From positions 5,182,501 to 5,246,500 of the forward strand of contig JADJPE010000005.1 of assembly GCA_016713425.1 (NCBI GenBank): a stretch of DNA of 64,000 bases, in the 5' to 3' direction. The notes beneath the pieces were generated by a model. That model saw only the letters and a program-made list of their open reading frames with translations. It was not told the origin of the DNA and made no database searches. Below, piece by piece: positions 53,039 to 62,638 of this stretch (position 1 is its first letter; the number at the start of each line of letters is the position of its first letter). Made by a program: the position numbers and the translations under genes. This DNA comes from Deltaproteobacteria bacterium (GTDB lineage Bacteria > Myxococcota > Kuafuiibacteriia > Kuafuiibacteriales > Kuafuiibacteriaceae).

Positions 53039-53058
53039 GGCCTGCGGGTGGGCAGGCC
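53039..53058 (+). terminator. hairpin between sigma and anti-sigma genes
   Basis: GGCCTGC (53039-53045), a GGGTGG loop, then GCAGGCC (53052-53058) form a perfect 7-base stem with no T-run. It may slow or attenuate transcription into the anti-sigma gene. Confidence 0.45.
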
Positions 53059-53107
53059 GAAATCCTGCGGATTAAGGTCGGCCACCCGGCGGTTAGCCTA
53101 GCGCACG

Positions 53108-53893
53108 ATGGAGTGTCGAGAAGTCGAGACTTGCGCTGACCTCAGCCTGGACGGAGAGATCGGTCCTCACGAGCAGGCTGAGCTCGATGAGCACATCGAG
53201 CGATGCGCACCGTGTCGTGCGCTCGTGCATTCGCGGCACTGGTACCAAGTTCAGCTCCGCGAAAAGCTGACGTCCGAGACCGTGCTTACGCCCCCGCCCC
53301 ACACGCTCAGGCCTGCGCTGGTGTGGCGGATCCGGGAACTGGAGACCCGCCGGCCCATGGCGGCGCGGATCTGGGCGCCGGCTGGATTGGCCTTAGCTGT
53401 GCTTGGGCTGTTTGCGTGGGCTCAGAACGTGACGCCTCCCTTGGATCCTGAGGAGAGCGTATCCTTTCACACGAAGAATCTGCCACCCGACGTCACGGTT
53501 CGCCGGGATCATCGACAGGTAGAGCGATTCGTTCGGCAGTATCTGAGACACGGCTTCCGCCTCCCGACGAGCGACGTGGCTCAGATTCGTCTCGTCGGAG
53601 CTCGGCTCTCGCACATCGATAATCGCGAGGCCGTGCAAATCATGTATGACCAACGAGGCGCACGCATATCACTTTTCGCACATGCGGCGCCTGAGCGCTT
53701 TGCCCCCCCACCCGGATTTGAGGTCAAGGATGTCCACGGCTGGCCGATGATGGTGGGACACCATCGTGGTTACAGCGTGGTAGCTTGGCACGAGCCTCGC
53801 CGCGATGTCCTCTATTCGTTGGTCTCGGATGTGGACCAGGACGAGCTCGTTGATTTGGCTGCATCTTTCGAGCGTGCCGAGGGCGCGCGATAA
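53108..53893 (+). CDS. zinc-binding (ZAS) anti-sigma factor, membrane-anchored
   Basis: 261 residues. The N-terminus is a ZAS domain with HIERCAPC (H29, C33, C36) and an upstream Cys at 9 (ETCADLSLDGEIGPHEQ), which would bind zinc and hold the sigma factor. A membrane helix follows (IWAPAGLALAVLGLFAWAQ, about 86-104). The periplasmic C-terminus of about 150 residues (RLPTSDVAQIRLVGARLS, VHGWPMMVGHHRGYSVVAW) is the likely sensor. It pairs with the ECF sigma gene upstream. Confidence 0.92.
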   Translation: MECREVETCADLSLDGEIGPHEQAELDEHIERCAPCRALVHSRHWYQVQLREKLTSETVLTPPPHTLRPALVWRIRELETRRPMAARIWAPAGLALAVLGLFAWAQNVTPPLDPEESVSFHTKNLPPDVTVRRDHRQVERFVRQYLRHGFRLPTSDVAQIRLVGARLSHIDNREAVQIMYDQRGARISLFAHAAPERFAPPPGFEVKDVHGWPMMVGHHRGYSVVAWHEPRRDVLYSLVSDVDQDELVDLAASFERAEGAR

Positions 53894-53935
53894 TTTGACA
53901 GAAATCCAGACGAGACGTAGCCTCCCCAAAGGATC

Positions 53936-55465
53936 ATGTCGGGATCTGTTCTCATCATCGACGCCGAGGAAGACTTCGTGAGCGAGCTCGCTCAGGGGTT
54001 GAAGGATCACGGGCTGGAGACGACCGCCACCAGCGACGGAAAGGCGGGGCTGGACCTGGCCCACATCAACATTCCAAGCGCGATCGTGCTGTGCGCCGAG
54101 TTGCCGCGCATGTCCGGCTATTCGATTTGCGCGAAGCTCAAGAAGGACTCGACCCTGAAGTCGGTCCCGCTCGTCATCACGAGTGCGGAGGCGACGCAAG
54201 AAACCTTCGAGCATCACAAGAAGCTCAAGACCCGAGCCGACGAATATCTGAGGAAGCCTTTCAGTGCCGATGATTTGATCCTTGTTCTCGAGAACTACCT
54301 TCCGAGCAATGGCGGCGGGCGCACCGAGGAAATGATCGCGACGGATTCCGCCGAAGGTTCTGACGGCGAGATCATCGGGATCAGCGATGCGATCGAGATG
54401 GAGGAGGCCGAACTGGAAGACTTCCAGAGCATCGACGACAGCCAAGTGCATAATGCCGTCTTGGCGAATATTTCTGACGACGAGGTCCTCTCGGCGGTGG
54501 GTGCTGGGGGGGCGGCGATGGCTCAGGCGAAGGCCTTGGTGGAGGAGGTCGCGCAGCTCAAAGAGAGATTGGCCGAGGAAGAAGAGAGTCGCAGGCGAGC
54601 CGAGCGAGAGCGGGATGTGGCTGTCGCCAATGAAAAGGCGGTCGCGGCTCAAGTCCAGGCCATGAGCTCAAGCCAGATCCCTTCCTCCTCGATTCCGGGG
54701 TCGACGCGGGAGCTCCTATCCGTGAAGAAGGAGCTCAACGCGAAAGACCGCGAGATCCTTGAGCTTCACGAGCGAATTACGCAGAAGGACAAGGAACTTC
54801 TGGCGGAAAAAGACCGACAGATGGAGTTGGAGGATCAGCTCGTCCAGATCCAGGACGAGCGAGAGGCGATCGAGCGCGCGAAGGTCGAATCCGACGGACG
54901 CACCGCAGCCGCGGAGGCCAGGGCGGCAGAGTTGGCCCGATCCTCGGAAGAGAAACTCAACGAGCTGCACGGAACCATTCGAGAACTCACAGAACGTCAA
55001 GCGGCCACCGAGTCGGAGCTTGGCCGGGCACGAGCGGATGTGCAGCGGCTGAATCGCGAGGTCTCCGACAAGGCCGCGGCTCTCAATGAGCTGGAAGAGA
55101 CGCACATCGACACGACCGAGGCTCTGGAGGCCTCGCAAGCCGAAGCCTCCGCGTTGCGCGATCAGATGGACAAGCTCAAGCGCACTCTGGCGGATGCCGA
55201 GGCGAGGGCAGACGACTTGGGCAAGACGGCCCGCGGCCAGAGCGAGGAGATCGGACAGCTCCGGAGCGAACTCACTGAAGCCGAGGAGCGAGCGTCGCGC
55301 GCGTACCAGAAGATTCGTGACGACGAAGAGACAAAAGCGAAGGCCAAAAAGGCGCTCGAGATCGCCATCGCGTTGCTTCAGGAATCTGGCTACACGCCAG
55401 ACCTCGCGGGGACAGAGAGCGAGGAGACGTTCTCTAGTCTGGATGCTGTTGAAGAGATAGCCTGA
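53936..55465 (+). CDS. FrzS-like pseudo-receiver protein with long coiled coil
   Basis: 509 residues. The N-terminal receiver-like domain (1-125) resembles M. xanthus FrzS, which directs polar localisation in social motility: SVLIIDAEEDFVSELAQGLK, MSGYSICAKLKKDSTLKSVP and LKTRADEYLRKPFSADDL. The phospho-acceptor Asp is replaced by Cys (IVLCAELPRMSG), so classic phosphorylation is unlikely. A helical acidic linker (130-195) leads to a coiled coil (about 200-490), with heptads such as EEVAQLKERLAEEEESRRRA. It follows the anti-sigma gene by 42 bases and may be co-transcribed. FrzS function is inferred. Confidence 0.88.
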   Translation: MSGSVLIIDAEEDFVSELAQGLKDHGLETTATSDGKAGLDLAHINIPSAIVLCAELPRMSGYSICAKLKKDSTLKSVPLVITSAEATQETFEHHKKLKTRADEYLRKPFSADDLILVLENYLPSNGGGRTEEMIATDSAEGSDGEIIGISDAIEMEEAELEDFQSIDDSQVHNAVLANISDDEVLSAVGAGGAAMAQAKALVEEVAQLKERLAEEEESRRRAERERDVAVANEKAVAAQVQAMSSSQIPSSSIPGSTRELLSVKKELNAKDREILELHERITQKDKELLAEKDRQMELEDQLVQIQDEREAIERAKVESDGRTAAAEARAAELARSSEEKLNELHGTIRELTERQAATESELGRARADVQRLNREVSDKAAALNELEETHIDTTEALEASQAEASALRDQMDKLKRTLADAEARADDLGKTARGQSEEIGQLRSELTEAEERASRAYQKIRDDEETKAKAKKALEIAIALLQESGYTPDLAGTESEETFSSLDAVEEIA

Positions 55466-55534
55466 AAGCGAAACGAATCGCGCGGACGCGCTTCGAATTC
55501 CTCATTCAGATCTCGCCAGCTCCGTCTGTTTCGG

Positions 55535-56171
55535 TCAGGCGAGATCGTCCGCCCCGGAGAGTCCGCGGGAACGGCGCACCCGGTCAACCATAAGCTCAAG
55601 GGCCTGGAGGAGCGAGGCCGTGGCGGCGGGCTCTCCCAGATACTCGAGCGCGACCGCGATGGCTTCGAGTGTGCACAGATGGCCACGACTGCGGACGTTT
55701 CGCCGCAGGCCATACTTCGATGTCGGGATGCCGTCGGGGAGCCGAACGATCGGAACGTTCGCAAGCTTTGGTTCCCGGGTGATGACCTTGCGCGCTTGGC
55801 GCCAGGTGCCCTCCGGCACGATCAGGTTGATTCGACGTTCCCTCAAGTCGCGATCTTCCTGCAGCGCCTGGTCGAGCGGTATGGCATCGCGCGCCGGAAA
55901 GAGCACGAGCGGCACGAGCGGCTCCTCATTCACGCCGCGTACCGGCGCGACCACATCATCGAGGACCGTACTGAGATGGGGAAGACCTCTGAGGCGCACG
56001 TCGGCATTCGGCAGCATGAGGTGCGCAAGGTTTCCGGTGCTTGTGGGTTTTTGCGCCTCGCTCACGTGCATCAAGATGAGAACGCGTGTCTTCGTCTCGA
56101 TCGGGTTCAACTCGCTGCACAAACAGAGGGCGATGTGCATTCGACAGCGCGGACATCGCTCGGCGGTAAGC

Positions 56172-56185
<14 letters not shown>
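55535..56185 (-). CDS. tapT: tRNA-uridine aminocarboxypropyltransferase (DTW domain)
   Basis: 216 residues from ATG 56185. The N-terminal cysteine motif CPRCRMHIALCLCSEL matches the E. coli TapT/YfiP family. The catalytic DTW-type motif reads VPEGTWRQARK and the C-terminus RNVRSRGHLCTLEAIAVAL is typical. The enzyme adds a 3-amino-3-carboxypropyl group (acp3U47) to tRNAs using SAM. DTW proteins also include Tsr3-like rRNA enzymes, so the exact substrate is moderately sure. It overlaps the small TM protein gene upstream by 14 bases, so the two are coupled. It converges on the FrzS-like gene. Confidence 0.86.
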
Positions 56186-56513
<328 letters not shown>

Positions 56514-56586
56514 GGCGCCTCCATAGCATACTCGACGTTCTGACGTCGTCCCTCGTCTTGAGGGTCGGGTCGCCGGGCGGCTAGAT

Positions 56587-57135
56587 TTAGATTTCGAATC
56601 GGGTGGAGACTCGGATCGAACCCGTCAGCATCGAGGCGCGTCCGTTGTCCTCCCAAATTGGGCGAAATCGGAGGACCCCGCCGAGCGAGATTGTTCGAGA
56701 GACGAAGTATTCAGCCCCGAGGCCAACTCTGAACGTGGGTTCGACGGAGGTCCCGAGGGATGCACCACCCATCAACTCAAGAAAGGGCATCGTTCGAAAG
56801 ACATCGAGCGCGACGACGATCCCTGCCTCGAGCGTGCCCATGGTGCGGGCCGCACGATCATCACCGAGTGAACCCAAGCGCCACGCCGCAGACGAAGACG
56901 CGGCCAGCCACAGGGCGTCGGTCAAGCCGAGCCACGCCGCGGTCTCAGCGGTCGGCGCATGCACCAGCCGGCTGTCGCCTCGGATCAAGACGCTGTGTCC
57001 CGCGCTGGCACCAAGCACCCATTCGCCATCGGCCGCGCGCGCCGGGACGGTGCCCCCAAACATCAACCCAGTGAGCACCCACGCGACCCAAAAACGCCCG
57101 CGCCGTCGCATCCGAGGCCCGGCGCACCGGATCAT
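56587..57135 (-). CDS. small outer-membrane beta-barrel-like protein
   Basis: 182 residues from ATG 57135 (57111 is an alternative). A signal peptide is visible (FWVAWVLTGLMFGGTVPARA). The mature part has alternating hydrophobic strands (EWVLGASAGHSVLI, LEAGIVVALDVFRTM, PTFRVGLGAEYFVSRTISLG, GSIRVSTRFEI) ending in the aromatic/hydrophobic residue typical of barrels. It is divergent from yfgM-bamB. Homology is not recognised; a porin-like or structural role is possible. Confidence 0.65.
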   Translation of the reverse strand: MIRCAGPRMRRRGRFWVAWVLTGLMFGGTVPARAADGEWVLGASAGHSVLIRGDSRLVHAPTAETAAWLGLTDALWLAASSSAAWRLGSLGDDRAARTMGTLEAGIVVALDVFRTMPFLELMGGASLGTSVEPTFRVGLGAEYFVSRTISLGGVLRFRPIWEDNGRASMLTGSIRVSTRFEI

Positions 57136-57365
57136 CGGGCGCGTATCCTCCACGGCCCCGGGCGACAACGGCGCCGGTCCTTGCAAGCGCGTCTTCGGGG
57201 GCAGGGCACAGGCCGGCATCGCCTCAGGCGTGGACGCGTGGATCCTGGAGCACCTGGAAGATGGCATTCTCTATCCTCGGGCGAGGGCTCGCAAGGTTGG
57301 CGTCTTGCGAGGAGATGGTCAACTGCTTGCTTGACTCCCCCGCAGCAGCCTGGAAGAAGCCACCT

Positions 57366-58097
57366 GTGACGTCCGCGAAACGTGGCATCAAGAAGAGCCA
57401 GAAGGAACAAGACGTCGCGGAGGACCAGTTCCTGGAACAAGGTCGAGTCGTGGTCGCTTGGCTTGAGGCGCATGTCCCTCATGTCGGCGCCGCCATCGTC
57501 CTCGTGCTTGGGGCGGTTCTTGCGCTCGAGTTTGCGGAGGGCGTCAGCGACCGCAAGGATTCGGCAGCGACGGCCGCGTTGGCCGACGCCGTCGAGGCTT
57601 ATGAGAAGTCGGTCGAGCCTTCCGTGGTGCTGACGTCGACTTCTGCTGATACGGTCGAAAGTGGGTACGCGCGCGCTCGAAAGGCGCTGGCGAGCGTCGC
57701 CAAAGACTTCGAAGAGCATCCTGCAGCCCGGCTCGCGCAGCTCTACGAAGGCGACCTCTACCTCCGATCTCAGAAATATGAACTCGCCGAGCCCTTGCTG
57801 AATGCCTACGTCGACACAGCCCGTGCGGACGATCCGCTTCTGCTGTTCGCCGTCGAGAAGCTCGGCTATGCGTTCGAAGGCGCCGGAAAGCTCGACGAAG
57901 CGCTCGGGGCGTTTGAGAGACTCATTTCTGGGCCCGCCTACTACCGAGACTACGGGTGGAAGCATAAGGCGCGAGTCCTGGAGAAGAAGGGCGATCGTGC
58001 GGGTGCGCAAGCTGCATATCAAGCGATCGCGGATATGGACCCACCGTCAGATCTCAAGTCCTTCGCCGAAGCTCGACTCAAGTCGCTCGCGAAGTAG
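57366..58097 (+). CDS. YfgM-like TPR membrane protein
   Basis: 243 residues from GTG 57366 (GGAAG nine bases upstream). A cytoplasmic N-terminus (about 35 residues), one membrane helix (VGAAIVLVLGAVLALEF) and a periplasmic TPR-like domain (LAQLYEGDLYLRSQKYELAE, KLGYAFEGAGKLDEALGAF, RVLEKKGDRAGAQAAYQ) match YfgM. That protein assists the SecYEG translocon and periplasmic chaperones in E. coli. The position directly upstream of bamB is the same as in E. coli and supports the assignment. Confidence 0.8.
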   Translation: MTSAKRGIKKSQKEQDVAEDQFLEQGRVVVAWLEAHVPHVGAAIVLVLGAVLALEFAEGVSDRKDSAATAALADAVEAYEKSVEPSVVLTSTSADTVESGYARARKALASVAKDFEEHPAARLAQLYEGDLYLRSQKYELAEPLLNAYVDTARADDPLLLFAVEKLGYAFEGAGKLDEALGAFERLISGPAYYRDYGWKHKARVLEKKGDRAGAQAAYQAIADMDPPSDLKSFAEARLKSLAK

Positions 58098-58156
58098 CGT
58101 TGGCTTTTCTGTGGCTGCGAGGCCTCGGGATACATCCACAAATCGAAGGACATGCC

Positions 58157-59380
58157 GTGACCAGACGACAGAAATTTCGACTCGGTGCCCCATTCGCATT
58201 TTTCTCCTTGCGTGTGCTCGGGGTGAGGCTGATGGGGGCAGGGCTGGTTGGGCTTCTGTGCTCGAACGTAGCCCTCGCGTCTGAGTCTTCGACGCTTTGG
58301 CGGCAACCGAAGCCGGAAGACTTGGAGGCTGTGTTTCGTATCCGCGCGCAAGTCGATCTCTCTAACTTTGAGTTGCTCAAGATCAACGCTGAAGAGTGGA
58401 GTGCCCCGTACATCGGCATCGGGAACACGGTGGTCTACGTCGCAACCTCGAGCGGGCGGCTCCAGGCTCGAAGCCTGTCAGACAACCGCGTCCTCTGGGA
58501 AAGGCGCGATCTCGGAACGATGGGCGTTTCGATGACCGAAGAAGACGACCTGCTTGTTCTTGGATCCGGTACCGACCTGGTCTCGGTCGAGCTGGCTTCA
58601 GGGCGCGAGCGATGGCGCGTGCCGATCGGGGGGCGCATTGGCGGTCGCCTTGCCCGGGAAGGCTCACTGGCCATCTTGCCTGTTCGGCCCAATGGGTTCG
58701 TGGCGGTGGACCTCGCTCAGGCTTCGGTTCGATGGCGCATCAAGCGACCCACCCCGAGCTCGATGACCGTCCGAGGCCAGGCGTCACCGACGATCGATGC
58801 GGAACGAGGGCAGGTGTATCTCGGGTTCTCCGACGGCGCATTGGTGGCCGTTTCGCTAGAATCAGGGACCAAAGTGTGGGAGGCCGCGCTCGGCCGCACT
58901 CAGGACTTTTTCGCGGATGTCGATGCTCAGCCGGTTCTCGTCGATGGGGGGACAGCCGTTCTGGCGGCGAGCTACAATGGGGGGCTGTTCAAGCTGAGCC
59001 CCGAAGATGGCGCCGTTGTGTGGCGGCGCGAGGACCTGAAGCGAATCACCGGTCTCGTCCACATCGGGAGCGATCGCACGATCGTCGTTGGGGCCATGGG
59101 GGACGGTCAGGTGGTTGGCCTTCGTGCCGACGATGGGCGCGTCGGGTGGCGCTATCGCCTCGCTGAAGGGAGCCCGACCGAGCCGGTGGACCTTGGGGAC
59201 GATCGGGTCGCCGTGGGTGCCAGCTTCGGTTCCTTGGCGATACTCCGTGGGAAGACGGGCCGACCGCTCGAGGTGATCCTCCCTGGGTCGGGGCTGTCCG
59301 TCGCACCCACCTGGCGTGCACCGAATCTCACCTTCATGAGCAACGGCGGCTACTTCTTTTCGCTTCGTGAAATTCGCTAG
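58157..59380 (+). CDS. bamB: BamB-like outer-membrane protein assembly factor
   Basis: 407 residues from GTG 58157 (AAGGA six bases upstream). A signal peptide (GVRLMGAGLVGLLCSNVALA) precedes a PQQ-like beta-propeller with the BamB-type repeats IGNTVVYVATSSGRLQARSL, GQVYLGFSDGALVAVSLESG, TAVLAASYNGGLFKLSPEDG and RTIVVGAMGDGQVVGLRADD. A Cys (LLCSN) could be a lipoprotein site but the lipobox is not standard. It joins the Bam complex for outer-membrane protein insertion. It follows yfgM as in enterobacteria. Confidence 0.88.
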   Translation: MTRRQKFRLGAPFAFFSLRVLGVRLMGAGLVGLLCSNVALASESSTLWRQPKPEDLEAVFRIRAQVDLSNFELLKINAEEWSAPYIGIGNTVVYVATSSGRLQARSLSDNRVLWERRDLGTMGVSMTEEDDLLVLGSGTDLVSVELASGRERWRVPIGGRIGGRLAREGSLAILPVRPNGFVAVDLAQASVRWRIKRPTPSSMTVRGQASPTIDAERGQVYLGFSDGALVAVSLESGTKVWEAALGRTQDFFADVDAQPVLVDGGTAVLAASYNGGLFKLSPEDGAVVWRREDLKRITGLVHIGSDRTIVVGAMGDGQVVGLRADDGRVGWRYRLAEGSPTEPVDLGDDRVAVGASFGSLAILRGKTGRPLEVILPGSGLSVAPTWRAPNLTFMSNGGYFFSLREIR

Positions 59381-59519
59381 ACGGACTGACATTTTTGTCC
59401 CGGTCTCCGTCCGAAGGTCGTCGGAAGGTCTCCCGGCGCCGCGGTTGTAGGCGATTAACTCGCGGAGATCCGAGGTGCGATACGCCTCGTCGATCGACGC
59501 TCAGATTCTGGCATGAGAT

Positions 59520-60209
59520 TTGGAAATCTCGGCAACCGTGGATCCCTTCAAGGCAGTCGGCTTCTTGGATGCGTACAGACGGGGCGAATCGGAGGCGCTT
59601 GCGTCGGTCTATCGATACTTCTCGCTCCCCCTGCGACGATTCTTGATTCGGGGTTTTCTCTTCAGAAGCGAGGGGCGTTCGCTGCATTTCCGAGGCGTAA
59701 TGACGGCGCCAGACCTGGACGATGTGGTGCAGGAGACGTTTCGCCGCGCATTCGGCACCAAGGCGCGCCAGGCGTTCGACGGGCAGCGGCCGTTTCGAAA
59801 TTATCTCTTCACCATTGCCAGAAACATCGTGGTGACCCAGGCCGAGCTTTGCCGGCGTCAAGTCTTGATCGGCGATGCAGTCTCACTCGAAAGCGGCACC
59901 TATAGATCTTCAGCAGCTTCAGTTTCTGCTTCGGCGACCCGCGCCGCACTCGGCGTCGATCTCGATGCGGCTCAAGCACTCGAGCAACGCGAGTTTCTCA
60001 ATCTTCTGAGATCATTCCTACGAACGCTGTCCAGCTCGGAGCAGGACTTTTTTATGACGCGATTTCTTGATGCTCTGTCGCAGGAGGCCACCGCGCGCCA
60101 TTTGGGGTGCAATCGCGCCCGGGTCCGCAAGGTCGAGACTCGGTTACGAACGAGTTTCCTGCGCCATATGAACGGGACCGGCTACTTCGAGAGCCAACAG
60201 CCGTGCTGA
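59520..60209 (+). CDS. ECF-like RNA polymerase sigma factor
   Basis: 229 residues from a TTG start; a GTG at 59538 is an alternative. Region 2 is PDLDDVVQETFRRAFGTK and PFRNYLFTIARNIVV; region 4 is LSSSEQDFFMTRFLDALSQE and ARHLGCNRARVRKVETRLR. A Ser-rich loop (SSAASVSASATRAA) separates them. No anti-sigma gene is adjacent, so control is unknown. It is isolated between bamB and lipA, with a strong hairpin after its stop. Confidence 0.85.
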   Translation: MEISATVDPFKAVGFLDAYRRGESEALASVYRYFSLPLRRFLIRGFLFRSEGRSLHFRGVMTAPDLDDVVQETFRRAFGTKARQAFDGQRPFRNYLFTIARNIVVTQAELCRRQVLIGDAVSLESGTYRSSAASVSASATRAALGVDLDAAQALEQREFLNLLRSFLRTLSSSEQDFFMTRFLDALSQEATARHLGCNRARVRKVETRLRTSFLRHMNGTGYFESQQPC

Positions 60210-60213
60210 AGCG

Positions 60214-60238
60214 GCCGAGCGAGACAATCTCGCTCGGC
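60214..60238 (+). terminator. strong hairpin after the sigma factor gene
   Basis: GCCGAGCGAG (60214-60223), a five-base ACAAT loop and CTCGCTCGGC (60229-60238) form a perfect 10-base stem five bases after the stop codon. There is no T-run, but the position fits a transcription terminator. Confidence 0.6.
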
Positions 60239-60326
60239 GGGGCCTCCGATTTCGTCCACTTTGGGATGACAAAGGGCGCCTTCCGAGGCGGCGCATCATG
60301 ACGTGCGATAATGGGCATTATGTAAA

Positions 60327-61373
60327 GTGACCTCAAACTTTGACCAGCTCAAACTGACGCTCGATGCCCTGAGAAATGGTGCTCGATCGACGAAGCACCC
60401 AGGTGCTAGCACGAGAGCTGTGCGACGGGACCTCTTGCCTATACTCCAAGACGAAACCGGCCGTTCGGTTGGGGCGAGTCGCTTCAAGCCGGAGTGGTTG
60501 AAGATTCGACCGCCCGGGGGTGCAACCTACAGCGCTCTGAAGGCGACGGCGCGAAGGCTCAAGTTGGCAACGGTCTGTGAAGAGGCTCAATGCCCTAACC
60601 TTTCCGAATGTTGGGGCGGGGGCACGGCAACTTTCATGCTGATGGGCGAGATCTGCACGCGCGGGTGCCGGTTCTGCGCGGTGAACACGGCTCGGGTCCC
60701 GCCGCCGCTCGATCCACATGAGCCCGCGAACGTGGCCGAGGCTGTCTCAAAGATGGGATTGTCGTACGTGGTGATTACCTCGGTGAATCGGGACGAGCAG
60801 CCGGATGGAGGGGCTGCGCATCTCGCCGATTGCCTGCGCGCCATCAAGGTGGCATCGCCGGAGGTCTTGATCGAAGTGCTGATCCCGGACTTCCAAGGGG
60901 ATGAGCGGGCGCTGGACGAGATCCTCGATACCCCGATCTCCGTGCTGGCTCACAACGTCGAAACGGTGGCTCGTCTTTCGCCTGAGGTGCGAGATCCGCG
61001 GGCGTCCTATCAGCAGTCGCTCGACGTTCTCGAAAAAGCGAAGGCCCGGGCCCCGCGCATCCTCACCAAGAGTTCGATCATGGTTGGGCTCGGGGAATCT
61101 TTCGAGGAGCTTGAAGTGACGATGTCCGACCTTGTGAACCGTGGGGTCGACATCCTGACGCTCGGACAGTACCTCCGTCCATCGTCGCGCCACCTCCCCG
61201 TGGTCGAATACGTGCATCCGGCTGTTTTCGACCGGCTTGCGGATCGCGCGCGCGCACTCGGTTTTGCCTATGTGGCTTCGGGGCCCTTGGTGCGGTCCTC
61301 GTATCGAGCCGGAGAGCTCTATGTGGAGAAGACGCTCAAGCAGCGCGATGACTCCTTGAGGATAGAGGACTAG
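60327..61373 (+). CDS. lipA: lipoyl synthase
   Basis: 348 residues from a GTG start. The auxiliary cluster motif is CEEAQCPNLSEC and the radical SAM motif is CTRGCRFCAV; the C-terminal R-S-S-Y (VRSSYRAGE) ligand is also present. LipA inserts two sulfurs into octanoyl groups to make lipoate, which is needed by the E2 enzyme at 7.0-8.4 kb. The first 55 residues are an unusual extension and the start is uncertain. A -10-like GATAAT (60307-60312) lies just upstream. Confidence 0.96.
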   Translation: MTSNFDQLKLTLDALRNGARSTKHPGASTRAVRRDLLPILQDETGRSVGASRFKPEWLKIRPPGGATYSALKATARRLKLATVCEEAQCPNLSECWGGGTATFMLMGEICTRGCRFCAVNTARVPPPLDPHEPANVAEAVSKMGLSYVVITSVNRDEQPDGGAAHLADCLRAIKVASPEVLIEVLIPDFQGDERALDEILDTPISVLAHNVETVARLSPEVRDPRASYQQSLDVLEKAKARAPRILTKSSIMVGLGESFEELEVTMSDLVNRGVDILTLGQYLRPSSRHLPVVEYVHPAVFDRLADRARALGFAYVASGPLVRSSYRAGELYVEKTLKQRDDSLRIED

Positions 61374-61411
61374 AGCCTTGACATCCAAGTGGGTTATCTT
61401 CCCGAGAGCCC

Positions 61412-62602
61412 ATGTCATCGTCGTCTCACCCGCCGCCCGCACGACACACGTCATCAGCCGACAAGTCGGCCGACAGGAACCGAGGCTTCGCGCCTCCGCC
61501 TTGCGGGCGGCATCCGCGTCGGGGCGTCCTGGCCATGGTCGGTGCGACTGCGGCTTCGTGCTTGCTCGGTGGATTCTGGTCCGGGTCGGTGGTCGGCTGC
61601 AGTTCGAATGAGTGCACCGACCGGCGCGATTGCCCAAGCGCCATGGACTGCGTGGACTCAGTTTGCGTCTCGCCCACCTATGGAGGGAATCTTCGTCAGG
61701 ATGCAGCGCTGCGCGACACCGGAACGAGCACGAGCAGCGACGGGTCTCAAGAGGCAAGCGATGGTGGCCTCGACGACGGCGCGATGGACGACGATGGCGG
61801 TCCTGTAGATGGGGGCGCGGATGGAGGCGCTTCGGACGCGGCCGACGCGGGTCCGAGCGATGGACCCGTGGGGGTTGTTCTTCCAAACGAGGGCCTGGTC
61901 TGGGTCGGGGACCCCGGGTCCGCGATGAAGTTTGCGGTTGGGCGGCTCTTCGACCGCTCGCAGGTGGGCTTTTTCGCAGAGTCACAGACCTTCGATCTGG
62001 GCACGGAGGGTATCTGTCTGCTGCGAACGGAGCGTGTCATCGCAGGCACGGTGGGTGGATTCGATCTCGCGCGGATCGAAATTCAGACGGCGATTGCTGC
62101 GGTGGATCCCATCACGCTGACGCAAGTTTCGCCCGGGCTCTACGAGCCCTTCGATACGCCTACGACGCTCTTTTATGGCGCCTTCGAGACACAATTCCAC
62201 CTCTTCCCTCCTGGGCCGGCGGCGCCGAACCCACTCGAGGAAACCGTCGCCACCACCCCCAATCCCCCACGGCTCACCATCGCGCTCCCCGTCGCCGGTT
62301 CACTCATCACCATTCCTTCGCAGGTTCAGCTTACCTGGACGCCCACAAGCAATGCCCATCCCCTCGTCGTGGAATTGGCCACGGAAAGCCGGAGCGTCCT
62401 GCTCACATGCGTGACCCCAGGGGACGGGACGTTCGTCTTGCCGCTGAGCGCGACGCAGGCATGGCGTGACCAATTCCCAACGGGCGACGCCTACCTCGAC
62501 GTGCGCTACCAAGAAGAAACCACGCGCTCGGTGGGCCCGGTCGATCTTCCCGTCACGTTCCGCACCAGCCGCGGCGAGCGCTACGCGGTCGTGATCAATT
62601 AG
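61412..62602 (+). CDS. Asp-rich lipoprotein with Tat-like signal
   Basis: 396 residues. An N-terminal region ends with RRGVLAMVGATAASCLLGG and SGSVVGC, which together suggest a Tat-like lipoprotein signal. A Cys-rich segment (SNECTDRRDCPSAMDCVDSV) is followed by an Asp/Gly-rich linker (GDPVGV, GADGGASDAADAG) and a beta-rich C-terminal half (IALPVAGSLITIPSQVQLTW, GERYAVVIN). No domain is recognised. It sits 38 bases below lipA and converges on the Skp gene. Confidence 0.65.
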   Translation: MSSSSHPPPARHTSSADKSADRNRGFAPPPCGRHPRRGVLAMVGATAASCLLGGFWSGSVVGCSSNECTDRRDCPSAMDCVDSVCVSPTYGGNLRQDAALRDTGTSTSSDGSQEASDGGLDDGAMDDDGGPVDGGADGGASDAADAGPSDGPVGVVLPNEGLVWVGDPGSAMKFAVGRLFDRSQVGFFAESQTFDLGTEGICLLRTERVIAGTVGGFDLARIEIQTAIAAVDPITLTQVSPGLYEPFDTPTTLFYGAFETQFHLFPPGPAAPNPLEETVATTPNPPRLTIALPVAGSLITIPSQVQLTWTPTSNAHPLVVELATESRSVLLTCVTPGDGTFVLPLSATQAWRDQFPTGDAYLDVRYQEETTRSVGPVDLPVTFRTSRGERYAVVIN

Positions 62603-62638
62603 TCTCGAGAAGCGACACCACGGCTAGAACCGACCGAC

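Noticed and set aside
55509..55546. Inverted repeat GATCTCGCC/GGCGAGATC as terminator
   Set aside because: The loop is 20 bases and one arm lies in the tapT coding region; there is no T-run, so I do not list it.
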